In this document: piece by piece, positions 32,918 through 46,384 of the stretch | Position numbering within the stretch: position 1 is the first letter of the stretch | Layout: each line of letters opens with the position of its first letter | The notes under the pieces: generated by a model | Databases searched by the model: none | The model's input: the letters and a program-made list of their open reading frames with translations, nothing else | Told to the model about the DNA's origin: nothing | Origin: Lasiosphaeris hirsuta | Taxonomy: Eukaryota; Ascomycota; Sordariomycetes; Sordariales; Lasiosphaeriaceae | Direction: 5' to 3' | Length of the DNA: 64,000 nucleotides | Assembly: GCA_030549175.1 (NCBI GenBank) | Contig: JAUKUA010000002.1 | Coordinates: forward strand, 1,922,001 to 1,986,000 | Position numbers and translations under genes: made by a program

Positions 32918-35900
32918 TCATGAAGATTGCTCCTCCCCCTCATACCAACCATCCTCCAACTCCCATGTCTCCCCCTCACCACTCTTCCCAACGCCCGCAA
33001 AGCCATCCTCATCCCCGAAATCGGCCAGCCGCAGCCAAACAGGCCCGCACCGCGTCACCTGCCCACCCGTCACACTGTACATAACATCGCCACTCTCCAA
33101 CACCGCAACCCCCGCCTCTAGATCCTTCACTACAAGCACCTTGGACCCCATCCCGGCGGCCCCCTCAAAGTGACACAACACCGGATAAAAAAACCTCCCC
33201 ATCGGATCCACCGCCACATAGTAATACTCCCCCCGTCCCCCCTCGACGGCCCGAGCACGACCAACACCCCGCCCTGCGGCATCCCCTCGTCCTCGCCCGC
33301 CACCCGCAGCCGACTCACCCCCGCCGCCGCCATTTCGTCGCCGTAGTAGTGCATTCCCCGCCCCGCCCCGTCCCCGACCAGCATCCGGCCGGCCCCCGCC
33401 GTCCACGTCCCGCTGCAATCGCCGTTGGTGGCTGCATTGGAACGCAGTACGCTATAGATATTGCCGTTGGCGCAGCTGATGATGGCGCTCCGTCCCGAGG
33501 TCGAGGTGAGCTGGGTGTAGGTGAGCCCCGTGGGGGTATCGGTGTAGGGTCGTGAGGGGAAGGAGGGGGGTGGGTAGGTTGCTACGTCGGAGGTCTTGGT
33601 GTGTTTTATCTTGGGGGTGATGTCGAGGACCTTGGCGAGGGTGGTTGTTTTGTTGTGGTGGTGGTGGTGGGGGGGGAAGGGAGGTGGAGGTGTTGGTGTG
33701 CCAAGCGGTTGATGGGTTTGGGGAGTAGGTCGTGGATGTGTTGGAGTAGAAGGTGGTGTTGGCGGCTTGAGGGGGTGAGGTTAGACGGGCGGAGACAGGG
33801 TAGACTTGCGATGCCGTCTCGTTGTGTTGCGTGTATGGCGGGGTCTGCTTGGCTGGGAAGGTCGATGATGCTGTTGCCGAGGACGATGTCGAGGACGCTG
33901 AAGGGGATGGTGTCTGGGTAACGACGAAGCTCGAGGAACTTGAAGTTGTCCAGATGATGGCGGGACTTGTGCTGGCAGGCGCGGCAGCGCGAGCGACCCT
34001 GTCTCGTCTGTTAGCCACAAGGTGATCGGTACGACTGAGAGGTGCATGAGGTATGTATAAACTAACCCGATGCATTTGCGCGCAATATCCTTCTCTCCAG
34101 TATCAAAGAGCGTATACCTGTTGTAGTCAAAACCGTCAACAACGTACAGCTGGTTGCGCCAGCTGAGTTGGCAATTAGTGCCCATGCAGTCATCTTGAAA
34201 GGAGCTAGAAAACGTTCCGTTGCTGGACATCTCGACACTCCCGGCAAACTGTGCCACTCCCCTGATGGACGGCTCATCAACAAACCCAATCCCCTTTGAG
34301 AACGTCCCGATTTGCACCTCAATCTTGAGACCAACAGGAAGACTCAGCCCGGCACTCAGCAACAGCTCACCCTCGGCCTCCAACACAGGCGTGAAGTAGG
34401 GCGTCCAGTTCTTGCTGCCAGACTTGGAGCTGTCGACAATATCGTAGTTGATCTCGGCACCTTGCAGACCCATCTCGGCGCCGATAAGCAGCTTTCCGCG
34501 GGCAGCGGCCTCGAGATGGACCTCGGCGTCGACGCCGATGCTGAGCCCGATCGTCACCACGCCCCAGCTAAGCCCCGGCAGGCTGACGTGAAAGAGACGG
34601 ACCTCAAAGTCTTGATTGTAGTTCATCTAGGCGTCGATGCCCAGCTTGAGCGCGAGCTTGGCGTCCATCCTAAAGTGACCTCGCCCTAGGTGAACTTGAA
34701 GCCGTCGAGCAGCGACCACTTCATCGACCCGGCGATGTGGGCGGCCCCCGACACGCCGCAGCCAACGCAAAAGACGTTCAGGTGGGCCTTGACCTTGTTG
34801 CCCTCTTCGGTGGCGGAGGCCTTGATCAGGATCGCGTCACCCCAGGGCGACACCACCTGCCTCGTGTTGGGGTCCTGAAGCTGGTTAGTGCCCGAGTTCA
34901 ACTTGGCAGGGTCCGGGATCTGCCACTTGATGTCGCCTTGGACGCTGCCCGATATGGTCGTGGCGCTCTTGATCGCGTCGATGATAGTCTTGCCGGCTTC
35001 CACCAGAGCGTCTCTGATTTTGCATAGAAAGGAGGGCCAGCAGCGGGTGTCTAGATCCCGGCGGCTGGGCTTACCGGTGTCGTCGACCTCCGTGACCAGG
35101 GCCTTGATGAATCGAATGAACTCATATGGCACACTCATCCAACCGAGCCCCCTGTCAAGGTCGGCATCGAAGTCGTCGCCCAGACAAGCGGTTGGAAGGC
35201 CGTATTTTGCGTCGTCGACAGGGGCAGTGCATGCCAGTTCGTGCCCCGCCCCCGGGCTTGCCGATGGGACGGAGGATGTTGCGGTGCTGGATGGGACAGA
35301 GTTGGATCCCCAGCTGAAATACTTTTTCACGTCATGGTCGTAGCCGGCCGACGCCGTTGTGGAGGGCCTCCTAGCTGACCCAGGTGATCTGTGTGGAATC
35401 CATTGCCCCCAGTTGGTCTCGCCCCCTAAGCTAATCTCTTCAGGTTGCCGAGACTTGCCACTTGCAATGACAACGAGTTCCTCGGCCTTAAAGGTTAGAT
35501 CGCTGGTCTTGACCTCGACGAAACAGCGCTCGCCCTCGGCGTAGTTCCCGCAGCTATCTACATATGCGATCAATATGAGGGCTTCCTCTGATAACCATGT
35601 GCTGGCCGCCATGTTAAAGGCCTTTTGTGTGAGAAATGTTACAACCAGTCTTTCTTCCGTGTACTCGACCCCCTGGATTTGGGCTGAATGGTCAATGTTG
35701 ACCGATGGTTTGGTGAAGAAATGAGTCAGAAAGGCGAAGTTGCCGGCCTTTGAGGGGGCTTGTGGTAGTAATCAGTTAGTCCTCGTACACAATTCAGCGG
35801 CCTGAGAGACTCACCAGAGATGCCGTAGTACAACTCAGACCCTCTTCCAACGGGAATAGGAACGACATTGCTTGCTGGCTTGGTGTCAAAGTCCCAGTGC

Positions 35901-36178
35901 ACAGCAGGCTCCAAGGTCTCGACAGGGCCATCATATTTGATGGTTGAGCTTGCTGTTGCCTTGGCCTCAGCTTCCTCGTAGGCAGAAGTAGGGGCGAAGC
36001 AGTGAGAGCAGCCGCCCTCTGGTGTAACATAGACAACGACGACCTCAAAGCCTTTTCGCGTAGTGACTTCAATGGACGAGTTACCGCTGTTAGTCACATC
36101 TAGGCCCCCTGAAGCGGGTAGGCCATGCACCGCGACGGCTGCCAGCCCTAGCAGGGCAGAAATAGAGTGGAATCGCAT
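32918..36178 (-). pseudogene. Large secreted fungal protein (DUF7029/DUF7223-like), multiply disrupted
   Basis: Coding blocks are 36178-35815, 35758-34067 and 33998-32918, joined by two good introns. An N-terminal signal peptide (MRFHSISALLGLAAVAVHG) leads into an extracellular domain (VHWDFDTKPASNVVPIPVGR, GVEYTEERLVVTFLTQKAF). A second conserved domain runs from WSLLDGFKF to WRNQLYVVDGFDYNRYTLFD, then a Thr/Ser/Pro-rich linker and a C-terminal domain near SAIISCANGNIYSVL. The layout recalls uncharacterised fungal secreted proteins; the DUF names are from memory. Lesions: a TAG at 34688-34686, an apparent one-base loss near 34671-34673, a second TAG at 34629-34627 (probably CAG changed to TAG), a frame change at the G8 run 33669-33676 and another near 33229-33242. 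Intact length would be roughly 1,000 aa. Confidence 0.75.
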
Positions 36179-38287
36179 ATGATTTGACCTTGGCGTAATT
36201 TCAGTCGATGTGAAAACCGATCAACAAATAATGAGTTTTAGCAGTAAATGAGCGACTAGATCAACCAGGTTGACCAACAGAGTGTCTAATGAATGACTCG
36301 AGACAGTGCTTGTCTGCCTGCAACTTGAATGCAAAAAAAGGCGAGGTTGTGCGTGATATACCCACTAGCTTCATCGATCTTGGAATCTGGGGTATTCGGC
36401 TGCTGCGCCAGCAGCAATCTGGGCTGTGCAGTTCAATAAGGTGATGCTCGTGCCTGATGATGGCCTCAACTTCGAGCGAAACCGTCAGCATGACGGCGGG
36501 CACAAGGATGCGAGGTATGGGGCAGGACTGTTCGAAAAGAGGTGCATCCGAGTCGTATTCTTCATTTCTTTTCACAAACTTGTCCCAAAATGTTCAGGCA
36601 CGGTCTCCTAAACCCAACATGGAGCCCCTTTTCATTCACACATGAAAATAGCCGGTGGCCCGCGCTTTGCTAATCTCGATACTCCTTCTTGAATAGGGAG
36701 GCATCAATCAGCATTAGGGGACATTGATCAATCATCTCCTAGCTCAATTTTAGAGCTCGGGCCGTTTCCATTCTCAAATCATCGACATTGGAGTTTCTCC
36801 GGGGTGCTGTTCGGATGCCTGTCACTCATTGTATTACAGCAATGACTCGAGCCATTGTGATTCCATACGAGTTGCATTAGGTACATTATCATTGTATATC
36901 GGCAAACCAAGATATCCGGAGAAAGATGAAAACGAGAAGCAAATGTGGGAGAGACTAGTACTCATCCCGACTGAAGCAGTTGGCACTTACTTCCTCATGC
37001 TACTTTACCTACCAAAGGTAGGTAAGCAGAAACAAGTGGGTGGCCACCCTTAATCCTGCTGATCCTTTTATCCAGAGGTTATGTTATCATGTAAAGAAAG
37101 TCAATAGCATGTCCAAAAGACCCTTCAAGACCGGGTGCCTCAGGAAATACATGAGGGACTTGGTGGAGGTCTTTCTTGGATGAAGCCCAATGACCCTTTC
37201 GGATAGTTCTCAGGATATCGGGCTCTCGATGGAGCCCTTAAGGCCCGGCTGCATCTTTGATGTCCATTAAGCTATCTTGCACTATTATAAACTATTACGG
37301 TGGGAGCCACACTCGATGGAAAACCCCTCACTTCCTGAGATTGCGAATCTTGGCAATTTATCGTCCGAGGATATGCACTTCGCATGATGCCGCTTTCCAG
37401 CAGGACGACAAACATGCTATTACCCACGGTACCTTTGGAGAGGCATCAACGGTTCGGAAACAGACTACGAGATGCCACCGAAACCAGTCTTTGCCCTTCT
37501 TAATCAAGACCAAGCGTCAGCTTGGGGTGGGTCCCCCCTGGTGTGCTGTCAAACCTTCCACATCCGGCACTCGACCAAAACCCTCTGTCAATTGCCGCTC
37601 TCTTTAAGTTGTTATAGAGGGCTAACCTACATGCACAAGACAAGCCTGATTGATGACATTTGCATAAAACAAGCGTCTGCTGTGCTACATCAGCAGGTGT
37701 TCATGAAGGGCACCAAAACACTCTCGGGAATCCCCGACGCCGGGACAGGCCGTAGCAACGGACGTCGTCAAACGGGGTACCATTTTGAGGTGCCATTGCT
37801 TCCTTTCAACGGAACGCTGACATCGAGACACCGCCGTACACACCTTAACTGGGTACTATTCATATGCAGGTACACCATTGCTGTTTGACGGGGCCGCCTT
37901 GGGCACAAGGTAGAACTCGCCTGCGACCTCAACAAGCACGGCTGAGACAACATCATGCAGCTGATGAGATGGACGTGCAACATAAAGCTGAGTTTAAATC
38001 CCGGCCGTGAGCGTCAGGCCTACTTGTTCCTGGGCCTGATAAAGCGACCGAGGGTAAATGCACAGAACTTTCGACTTGCAGATTTATTCCAACTACCCAT
38101 GTAGGTAGTAGCCAGGTATTATATTCGCTGGGTCAACACAATGGTGTCATGACCCACACCAGCAATAACCAACACACGCCTCAACTCCAGCACACACTCC
38201 TATCATCACAGGATATAACTTATTCATTGAATTTGATCAAACCAAACGCCTTTCGTACAAAATATCTCATCCTCCCAATTCAACGCA
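36179..38287. other. Gene-free stretch
   Basis: About 2.1 kb, relatively AT-rich. Open frames of 60-138 codons lack domains. A TACCTACC...GGTAGGTA pair lies near 37008-37024 and a TAGGTAG motif near 38101. It may be decayed repeat DNA; no family recognised. Confidence 0.5.
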
Positions 38288-40222
38288 TCATGATGCATGT
38301 ACGAAGAGCATGCCAGCCACGCTGGCCGACGTCAGCGTAGCAAGCACGCCGGAGAAGAGTGCCGAAACGGCCACCTTGACAACGTCGCCCGCGCGTTTCG
38401 GGGCGAGCTGAGAGAGGATGCCAATTTGGATACCAAGAGATGAAACGTTTCCAAAGCCCTATCACACAGCTTCGCATTAGCATCTGCACCTTTTGACGCG
38501 CTGGATAAGGGGGCAAGACTCACGCAGCAGGCATATGTAGCGATAAGCTGAGACCGCGGGGTCATGGATATGTATGGCTCCATAGTCTTCAGTGAGTTGA
38601 AGGCGACGTACTCGTTGGCGATAATCTTCATTCCAATGAGGCGAGCGACGTTATGAACATCACGGTCGGATACGCCAAGGAGCCACGAAGGAACCCAGAG
38701 GATGTAGCCAAGAAGGTAGGTGAGCGAAAGCTGGGGAACGTCGTAGTACTTGCCCCACCAGCCCAAAAATCCATCAACCAGGGCCACGAGGGCAATGACG
38801 CACAGCAGGGACGCGATAATGGTGGCGCCAATCTTGATGCCGAGCCAAGCGCCGTTGGAAAAGGCGTGGAGCGCGTTGACCGTCCTGCCCTCGTCCTCGT
38901 CCTCTGGTATCTCCACCTTGCCCGACGTCATTGTCTCCTCCGTCTCGGGGTACCGCAGCTTCGACACGGCTAGCGAGGCGGGGATGGACATGATGCAGCT
39001 CGACACGAGGGCTTGGGGATTTAGACCGAGTCCGATATAGGCCACGAGCACGGAGCCGGCGATGGTAGCAAAGCCACACGTCATGATCTGGTGCAGCTCG
39101 GCCAGTGTCAAGCGGGAAATGAAGGGGCGAATCAGCATGGCGGACTCGCCCTGGCCGATGAAGGGGGTAGCGGCAGCCACGACGGCTTCGGCACCCGACA
39201 CGCGCAGAGTCCAGAAGAAAAAGGTGGCAAACTTTACAATGGTCCACTGCAGAAGGCCGATGTGATACAGCAGCTGCACCAGGGCAATGAAGAAGATGAT
39301 GGCGGGGACAACGCTCACGAGGAACCAGTGGATGTTCCTGACCTCCTCGGTTGTCAGAAAGACGAGACCATCCGTAGCAAAGCCCAGGAGAGTACGGGCC
39401 AAGCCCGAAATGAAGCTGAAGATATCATAACCGGCCTGGGTGCGCAGGACGAAAACGGCAATGATGTACTGCGTAAGCATGCCGCCAATGACGGTGTGCC
39501 ACGGGATGCGCTTGAAGTCGCGCGAGGTAACTGCAAGGAGCAGGATCATGACGAGTAGACCAAAGATGGAGACGGCGCGCTTGGCGCGCGTGTTGTCGCC
39601 CGTCTCTTCGGGCACAAAGCTGCCAATCAGGAAGACGGCGAGTGTGACCAGAGCGGCGAGGGGCTGGTGCAGTTTGCTAGGGATCGCCTCGTACACCTTG
39701 AAGGCCGTGTGCTGCCAGACCCAGCGGATAGGGATCATGGCTAGCCTGCTGGGAACCCAGTTGAAGAAGAGGCGCATGCAGAGGCCGATGTAGAACAGGG
39801 TCGGTACCAGCCAGCCATAATCATCGCGGTGGTAGACGATGCCGTATATCAGCCATCTAGAAAGCGTTAGATATCACTCCTCGTCTCCTCTGCGGCAGCG
39901 GGCACACGAACGTGGTGAATAGCAGCCAGAGGAAGATATAACGGAAAACCCGAATCTTCCGCCATACGTTGCCGAACGTTAATCCTCGCAGCTGTTGGCG
40001 CCATGTCCGCGGTTGCCTGTCGTCGCCCTCCTGGATCGAGCCTACCCGGGAGCTTTGCTTCTCGGGGTCAAGGTTGTACTGGGGGGCCTGGGTCGAGGTT
40101 ATGACGTTGGTCTCCTTGTCGTCGTGCTTGGACTCCATGCTGGGAGTAGAAGCGCTTCGGATGGCCTCGGGCTGTTCGGTCGAATAGCTGGGGGGAGCCG
40201 TGGGCGCAACGGGAGTGGCCAT
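38288..40222 (-). CDS. Concentrative nucleoside transporter (CNT/SLC28 family)
   Basis: Three exons (40222-39906, 39856-38524, 38458-38288) give 606 aa with consistent phase. A charged cytosolic N-terminus of about 90 residues precedes multiple membrane helices. Family signatures are clear: GQGESAMLIRPFISRLT, MTCGFATIAGSVLVAYIG, NEYVAFNSLK, and GFGNVSSLGIQIGILSQLAP, where the last intron falls just before GFGN. These residues form the Na+ or H+ coupled nucleoside binding core in known CNTs. The protein is expected in the plasma membrane, importing nucleosides. A different in-frame leader upstream of 40222 exists but the ATG at MATPVAP is the best start. A 23-G tract lies about 770 bp upstream. 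Confidence 0.93.
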
Positions 40223-42960
40223 GATGGGGAACCACGACTGGGTACCTGTATGTCGGATGCAGAGAGTGGCCAGTGAGTTTGGGGTTGGGGGGTTGGACGG
40301 GGCGCGGTTGCGTTTTGAGAACGGCAATGAAACAGTTGAGCGGCGACGGCGCAAAACGAAGTTCAAGCCGGTGCCGGTGGAACAGGCTGAGACACAAAGG
40401 CTATTTAAACACAAACATTGAGCGGCGCCTGGCTGGGAGACAACGAAGAGCTAACCTTAGATAAGATGGGCCGTTAACCATGGAGAAGCTACTTGGTACC
40501 AAAGTAGTATCGAGTGCACCGGGCGCAGCCCGTCAAGGGGAGAACAATCTCGGTGACCCCGCTGTCGGACTGTCAGATACACCAACCAGATAGTGCACCG
40601 AGATACTGAAGAACCAAGATAGGAACCGAGATAGGTAGCAGCAGACGCAGGGCAGCCGATGGCACGAGCAGATGCCGCGAATGGCATGTCTGGAGAGATA
40701 CCACAGATACCACAGACACCACTCGGGAAAAGAGGTCAAACCACACAAGGAAAGAGGGCGCGCACTCGGTGCTACTCGCGGCGGGTCCCATGGCCAGTCC
40801 CTGCCTCCCCTGGCTTCCCCAGCTCTCCAGCCTGGGCCATTGGGTGTCTGCGGGCCTGGGGCGTCTTGGCGTCTAGATGCATCGGTTGTTGGGACAGAAG
40901 TGAGAAGGTGAGGTCGAGCGAGGCAGACGCGGGAGAGTGGCAGATTGTGGTCAGAACGGGATATCGCCAGCGTGGCGGCATCCTGACGGGGGGGGGGGGG
41001 GGGGGGGGGGCAGGCAGGCGGGCAACGGGGATCAGCCCTTCTCAAGATGCATGTGCCGTGGACTTGATTTCAGAAAGGCTCAATTGGCCAATGGCGGGTG
41101 CTCGCAGGGCGACGGAGGCAAAAACTCAGCAAGATTGGATGCGGAAGCGCTTGGCGGCTGCTTGCCTCGAGCCACTTGGCGACCTCAGCAAGGAAGATCT
41201 TTTACGATCGCGGCCGGTTGTTTGGCCAAGGAAAGAGGTAGCGGCGCTGGCCAGCTGCTGCTACCTTCCATTCCAGAAAAAAAGGGTCTTATCTGACGAT
41301 CACCAACCAGCGACAGGCCCAAGGTGGCAAAAGGAAGTGGCCCGGGCGGGCGCCACATGCACCAGCACGACAGGGCATTCAAGAGCCCCAAACGATGCGC
41401 TAAAAATCCCCAGCTCGGTCTGGGTCTTGGTTTCCATACCCAGGTGGAATGGGAATGTTGAGGTCAGCGATGACAACCCGGCCGTAGAAATCCGTATAAA
41501 GAACACCTACCTATCTGACTTGAAAGGCACTGGATGCAGCTCTCAACTCTGTATGATAACCATGCATGCGCCATGCATCCATGCCATATCTCTCGTGTTG
41601 GTTGAAGAGGATTTCAGCACATCCACGAAATGCATCCTGTTTCCGCACGCAGAAATCCTTATCAGTTCGTCTAACGTGTGGCGGGGGATAAATTTGAAAT
41701 AATTACATCATTTTTTTTTTTGTTGCCGTTCCGGGATGACTTGCAAGAGTGATAGCAGCTATCCAGCGCTTGATATTGGTAGGAGTCCCGGTTGCATGAG
41801 AGGGATGATGTCGTCGGTGTCGAGAGCTGGGCAAATCTGATATTCGGTCCTCATTCCAGAAAAGGGTTGACCCACCCACACTCCAGTCTCCCAGCCACGA
41901 ATCAACGCCCTCGGTTGGATCGGCTCCTTCCCGTCTGCGTGTCGTCAAAAGGCTACGGGCCCTGCTGGTTAGGCAAAGGTTGTGCAAGGAACACCGTCCT
42001 TGGGCAGCTACGGGACCATATGCTGCCAGAAGTCCCGAATGCCCATCAACTGTTAGAGGGGGTGGGTAGGAGAGAGGCTAAAAATTGTATGTGAAAATTA
42101 AGGTTCATTAACAGCTCCCGATTCAAGGCACATACAACATACATAGCATTCCGTGCGGCGCCTTTCGCATTTGCCAATCCTATCTGAAAACTTGCAGTCG
42201 AAAGTAACCCTCCGTTGCGCATGCCGGTATTAAGTAGATTATTCTGCATTATCCCCCCCTTGATTCGCTCTCAGCCCCCATTGGCGCCGCCCGCCACCTG
42301 CTTGCAGCTGACACGCCGGCACGTAGATACACGTAACTAGACCTGTAGGAAAAGACAAAAGCGTTCGGTTACTGATCCTTCATCAACTGCCTGGGACTTT
42401 CTGGACTTATTCGCCTCAGCTGGTACGAAATTGCAAGGTACCTGCTTTCCATAGTGCCCATAGCATCTGCGACAGCAGCAGCGTGCCACCTTCCGCATCC
42501 AGAAAATTCCACGTCCTGAGAAACGTCCAGATACCTTAGCGTGTACCCCACAAAAGACCCCTGCGAACATCAACTCAGTCCTTCCGCAACTCCCGCATCG
42601 GGACTGGACGCTCGCTCGACCCGCCGAAGCCCGTCTCCGTTTCAAGCAGCCCCCGGGAACTATCAACGTCGCACGCTCGCCTGAGATAAGGTGTTAAGTG
42701 CGACCGTGCTCGGAGATTCCGAGCTGTCTGGGACATCGACACGTGCTGGCAGCCGAGGTCATGCCAAAGTACGAGGGCAATACCAGATCGTTGCAACCAT
42801 TTTCCCCGGGACAATGCTGGCTCCCAAAAGATAACGACATTTTCGAGGTCTAGGAACCAAAACAAAAGAAACCATCCCCTGTTGCGAGCTGTGCGAGAGG
42901 CCTGGAAGGGTGGATATCAGTCCCGCCCCGGCCCGCCAACCCCGCCCCCTCACCTCACGT
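40223..42960. other. Gene-free stretch
   Basis: About 2.7 kb with the upstream region of the CNT gene, a 23-G tract (40988-41010), a poly-T near 41711-41721, and scattered open frames without domains. The 347-codon plus-strand frame from 40659 reads across the G tract, lacks a domain and is not credible as a gene. Confidence 0.5.
40988..41010. repeat. Poly-G tract (23)
   Basis: Longest mononucleotide run of the window: 23 G on the plus strand, upstream of the minus-strand CNT gene. Confidence 0.95.
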
Positions 42961-44258
42961 TCACTTCAACTCCGAAATTTGCACCTGCTTGCCGAGTCGC
43001 GATATCAGTGATTGTGCATTGCCAAAATTGACCATGTCGCGCAGCTCAGGCGTGACGTCAAACGACTCGAGGTCCTCGAGGAATGCTGGGTAGGCCGAGG
43101 CAGGCGCGTACGGGAAATCACTCTGTTTCGGTCGCACCACGATCAGCTAACCATGTTTCACACATAATAGACGCTTCCACGGAAACCTACCCCATAGACA
43201 ATATGATCATGAGGCACTACTTCCAGCAGCGTTCTCAGCACCTGCGGCGACGTGGACAATGCTACATCGTAGTAAAAGGTCTTGAGAGCCTGAGCTGCCT
43301 CGTCGTGCGTAGTGCCGGCCATCCAGCTCGCTACGACGCCGGGTGTTTTGCGGAGGGGCGTCAGCAGCCGGCCGGCCATGAACGGCAAAGTGCCGCCGGC
43401 GTGGCTCAGGACGACCTTGACGTTGGGGAACTTGCGCAAGGTGCGGCTCGTGATCATGTCGACGGCTGCCCGCGTTGTCTCGTGCGGGTAGTCAACCAGG
43501 GGCTGCGGCATGTAGGCGTTGGGCGTGGCTGTGTCGGCAGGATGCGTCGGGTGCACAAACACGGTAGCGCCACGCCGGTCGAGCTCCCGCCACACGGGCT
43601 CGATGGACGGGTTGCCAAGGTACGTGGCGTTCGGGCCGTACCGCGTGAAGAGCGTGACGCCGTCCGCGCCGAGCGTGTCCAAGGCGTAGTTGATCTCGGC
43701 CAGGGCAGCCGTCGAGTTGGTCACATCCGGCAGTGATGCGAAGAAGCCAAAGGCGTGGTGGTCCTCATCTCGGAGGGCTGCCGCGTGCTCGTTGAGCTTG
43801 CGGGCGAGGGCGGCCTGCTCGTTGGGATCGCTGACGACGCATGGCCCCGGCGCCGTCACAGAAAGGATCGCTGACAGCACACCTAGATGCTTCATGATCA
43901 TCCGGGACGATGACGGCGACCACTTTGGCGTCGGCCATCCACTAGGATCGCCTAGTTCGCAAATTGCCGAGGTTAGCTCTCGTTGGGCTAAGCGCCGTTT
44001 GAACCTTCAAGCCCGTCACATACCTCCGGCATCCTCGACAGCTGTTGGAGAGAATTAGCAAGGGGCGTTGACAGTTGGGGGGAGCACCTGACTCCTACCT
44101 TGAGCGTAAAAGTCGGGGACAAAGTGGTGGTGCAGATCGATTTTGTTGACGGGGGGCTGTGCAGGCCAGGTCAAGCCCTTGTCGAGATACCACTGCTGGG
44201 CGTAGTTCTGGAGGTTTGCCAGTCCCGAGAGGACGGGCGTGATGTACTCAGTCCGCAT
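42961..44258 (-). CDS. Amidohydrolase-2, ACMSD/6-methylsalicylate decarboxylase-like
   Basis: Four exons (44258-44099, 44041-44024, 43951-43191, 43122-42961) give 366 aa. Exon 2 is only 18 nt, yet splicing yields the conserved run AVEDAGGDPSGW. Metal-binding features of the ACMSD subfamily are present: HxH at His43/His45 (IDLHHHF), VFVHPTHP, VVLSHAGGTLP and YGSDFPYAP carrying the metal Asp. These enzymes use Zn2+ for nonoxidative decarboxylation of aromatic or semialdehyde acids; the best resemblance I recall is to 6-methylsalicylate decarboxylases such as PatG. No polyketide synthase or other pathway gene is near, so a catabolic or detoxifying role is as likely. An extra N-terminal segment of about 38 residues precedes the HxH. 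Confidence 0.88.
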
Positions 44259-46384
44259 GGCTGTGGATCTGGACCCTGTGTGCCTGTGTTGAGCGACGGT
44301 CTCGCGGGGGACAGGGCTGGTGAGATCTGAGGACCGGGGAGATGCTGCGATGCTGGGAGATAAAGTTGCATGTCGCGCAATGGGTTGCCTGTTTGCCGTG
44401 ACGTTGGGTGGACCTGCCCCAAAATCCGGAATCCGGAGCTCCATCCATGCCCTGCTGGCTTGGCGAACCACTGGCAAAACTGCGAACCAGTGACGTGCTG
44501 GCACCTGTCACCGTCTGACAGCATGCACAGCTGAAACATGGGCTCTCTCCAATCCTCGCTCCACACCACTCAACAGCCCCTTCCTTGTTCGCGTCCGTAA
44601 CGCGGAGAGCTGCAAGCTGCAAGCTGCAAGCTGCACACCACTCGCTTGGCCTTCTGAACAAATATTAATAGCAGCAGAAGCTACGAAGCACTCTGAAGCT
44701 TCCAGTCCCGTCCACCGCCCGAGTCGCTGCTTTTGCTCCTGCAACCAGTGCGTCATCAAGACTCGGAGCTTTTCAACCGAAACCTATCGACGGTGTTAGA
44801 ATCATTGCCATCAAGCAGGAGCATCACTTGAAAACCCCTCGCATTCCACAGGAATCGCAGTGGTGTCTACAGCTCTTCTCAGTGATCATACTCACAGTCA
44901 GGCACCACCCACGCCGCAAACAGGCTTTTGTGTCGTACCAAACTCATATGGCTGATGTGAATTGAGGAGCGCCTCAAATCATTGCGCAAAAGTATTGGTC
45001 ATTCCCTCTTTCCTGCCGTCATTGTTGACGTTGATTTGCAATGGCTTTTGTCAAGATTGAAGATGGTGGCATTAGTCGAGTGCCTAGTGTTTCGCTCCAA
45101 GGACCGGCATCGCGTTCTCCGAGTGAATATCTCCTTTCACTTTTCGCCTGACTCATTCCCTGGCTCACTTTCTTTCTAGTTTCCTGTCAGCGCCGTTTCC
45201 TAGTACACAGTTTGCCTCTGAGTGAATGCCCTCGGTCTCCTGAACCAAGGCCTGTTACTTTCAGGAATATAGATCGCGTTAGCACTGGTGTAGGTCCTGT
45301 TTTCGGTGATAGGGATGCAGCCTGCCCTGTGTGGCATAGATTTCCATTGAGGGCCAGAAACCAAAGCCGAATGCGAGGTTCAAACTGTCGACGGTGTCAG
45401 TGTTTGTTGCGAGCTCGAACGGATGGCGAGTGGAGACGACACAAGGAGCGTGCAGTCATGGATAATGCATACTCCAAGGACAGGAAATGGAGGGCCCGTG
45501 AATATGTAGTTCCTAGCGGGAGTCGTAGCTGTTTGTTCTCCGTGTCTCAAGGCCAGGATTCGGTTGTACTAGCGGCACAACGGGAACGCCACCATACCAG
45601 AAACCACCGATTTGTGGTTCAAGTTTTGGGTTCTAGAATGCTGGTCTAGACCAAGTTGCTGTGTTTGATGAGATGACTAAAACGGCCGCCTTGGCTCCAT
45701 CTCTTCCCAACGCAGAGAGGCCAACCCGAGTTCAACCCGAGTCATCCCGGGCTGTGAATGGTGAGCCGACTCCACCAACTGTTGCCGTCCACTGCCGTCA
45801 TTGCGGATAACACCGTTTCATGTAACACCAATATTTTTCGCTTCTCTCTCACTTGCCGTAGTTCGTTTGCTCCTGGACCATGAATAATTCAAGAGAGATT
45901 CCAACGGCCAGGAAATCGGCAAACCGCACAACTTGAAGTCACGCGACACCTCGTTCCTGCTCAGTGGATGATCATGCCGCTCAACAAAATCGGCGGCACA
46001 TGGCATTCACACCGCTTAGGTCACGTCGATTTTGGACAGCGAATCTGTCTTAAACATGCTGCACAATTCAAGCAAGAAAACAGGTGGCAGCCCAGTCCAA
46101 ACCAACATCAACCTGCAAGACAAGAACGGCCTTGCACAATTGCCACCACTTTCCTCAACACCACCCGTGACGACTGCTAGCACCACTTTTCAGCAGCACT
46201 GCGACCTGAAAGAAGAGACGCGTTGCCCCCTTTGGCGCTAGTGCCCTGACATTTCACTGCAGGGAACCACAAGGTAGCAGCCAACTACCCGCACCAACTA
46301 CCTTACCCGCGCCAACTGCCCTACCCGCGCCGACTCCCCAGGCGGCTAGCTCACAACTCTCGCCGACCGTGACTCCCTCATGAA
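44259..46384. other. Gene-free stretch
   Basis: About 2.1 kb. It has a 7-bp tandem repeat (44608-44635) and, just before 46385, imperfect repeats of CAACTACCTTACCCGCGC type (46280-46340). A frame at 45212-45649 has no domain and no good start. Confidence 0.5.
44608..44635. repeat. 7-bp tandem repeat, four copies
   Basis: AGCTGCA repeated four times without error, about 350 bp upstream of the amidohydrolase start. Confidence 0.95.

Noticed and set aside
37472..37888. 138-codon plus-strand frame
   Set aside because: No domain and irregular composition in AT-richer, repeat-like DNA.
40659..41702. 347-codon plus-strand frame
   Set aside because: It reads through the 23-G tract as polyglycine, has no domain and lies in the CNT promoter region.
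45212..45649. 145-codon plus-strand frame
   Set aside because: No ATG at its start, Arg/Ser-rich shadow-like composition, no domain.
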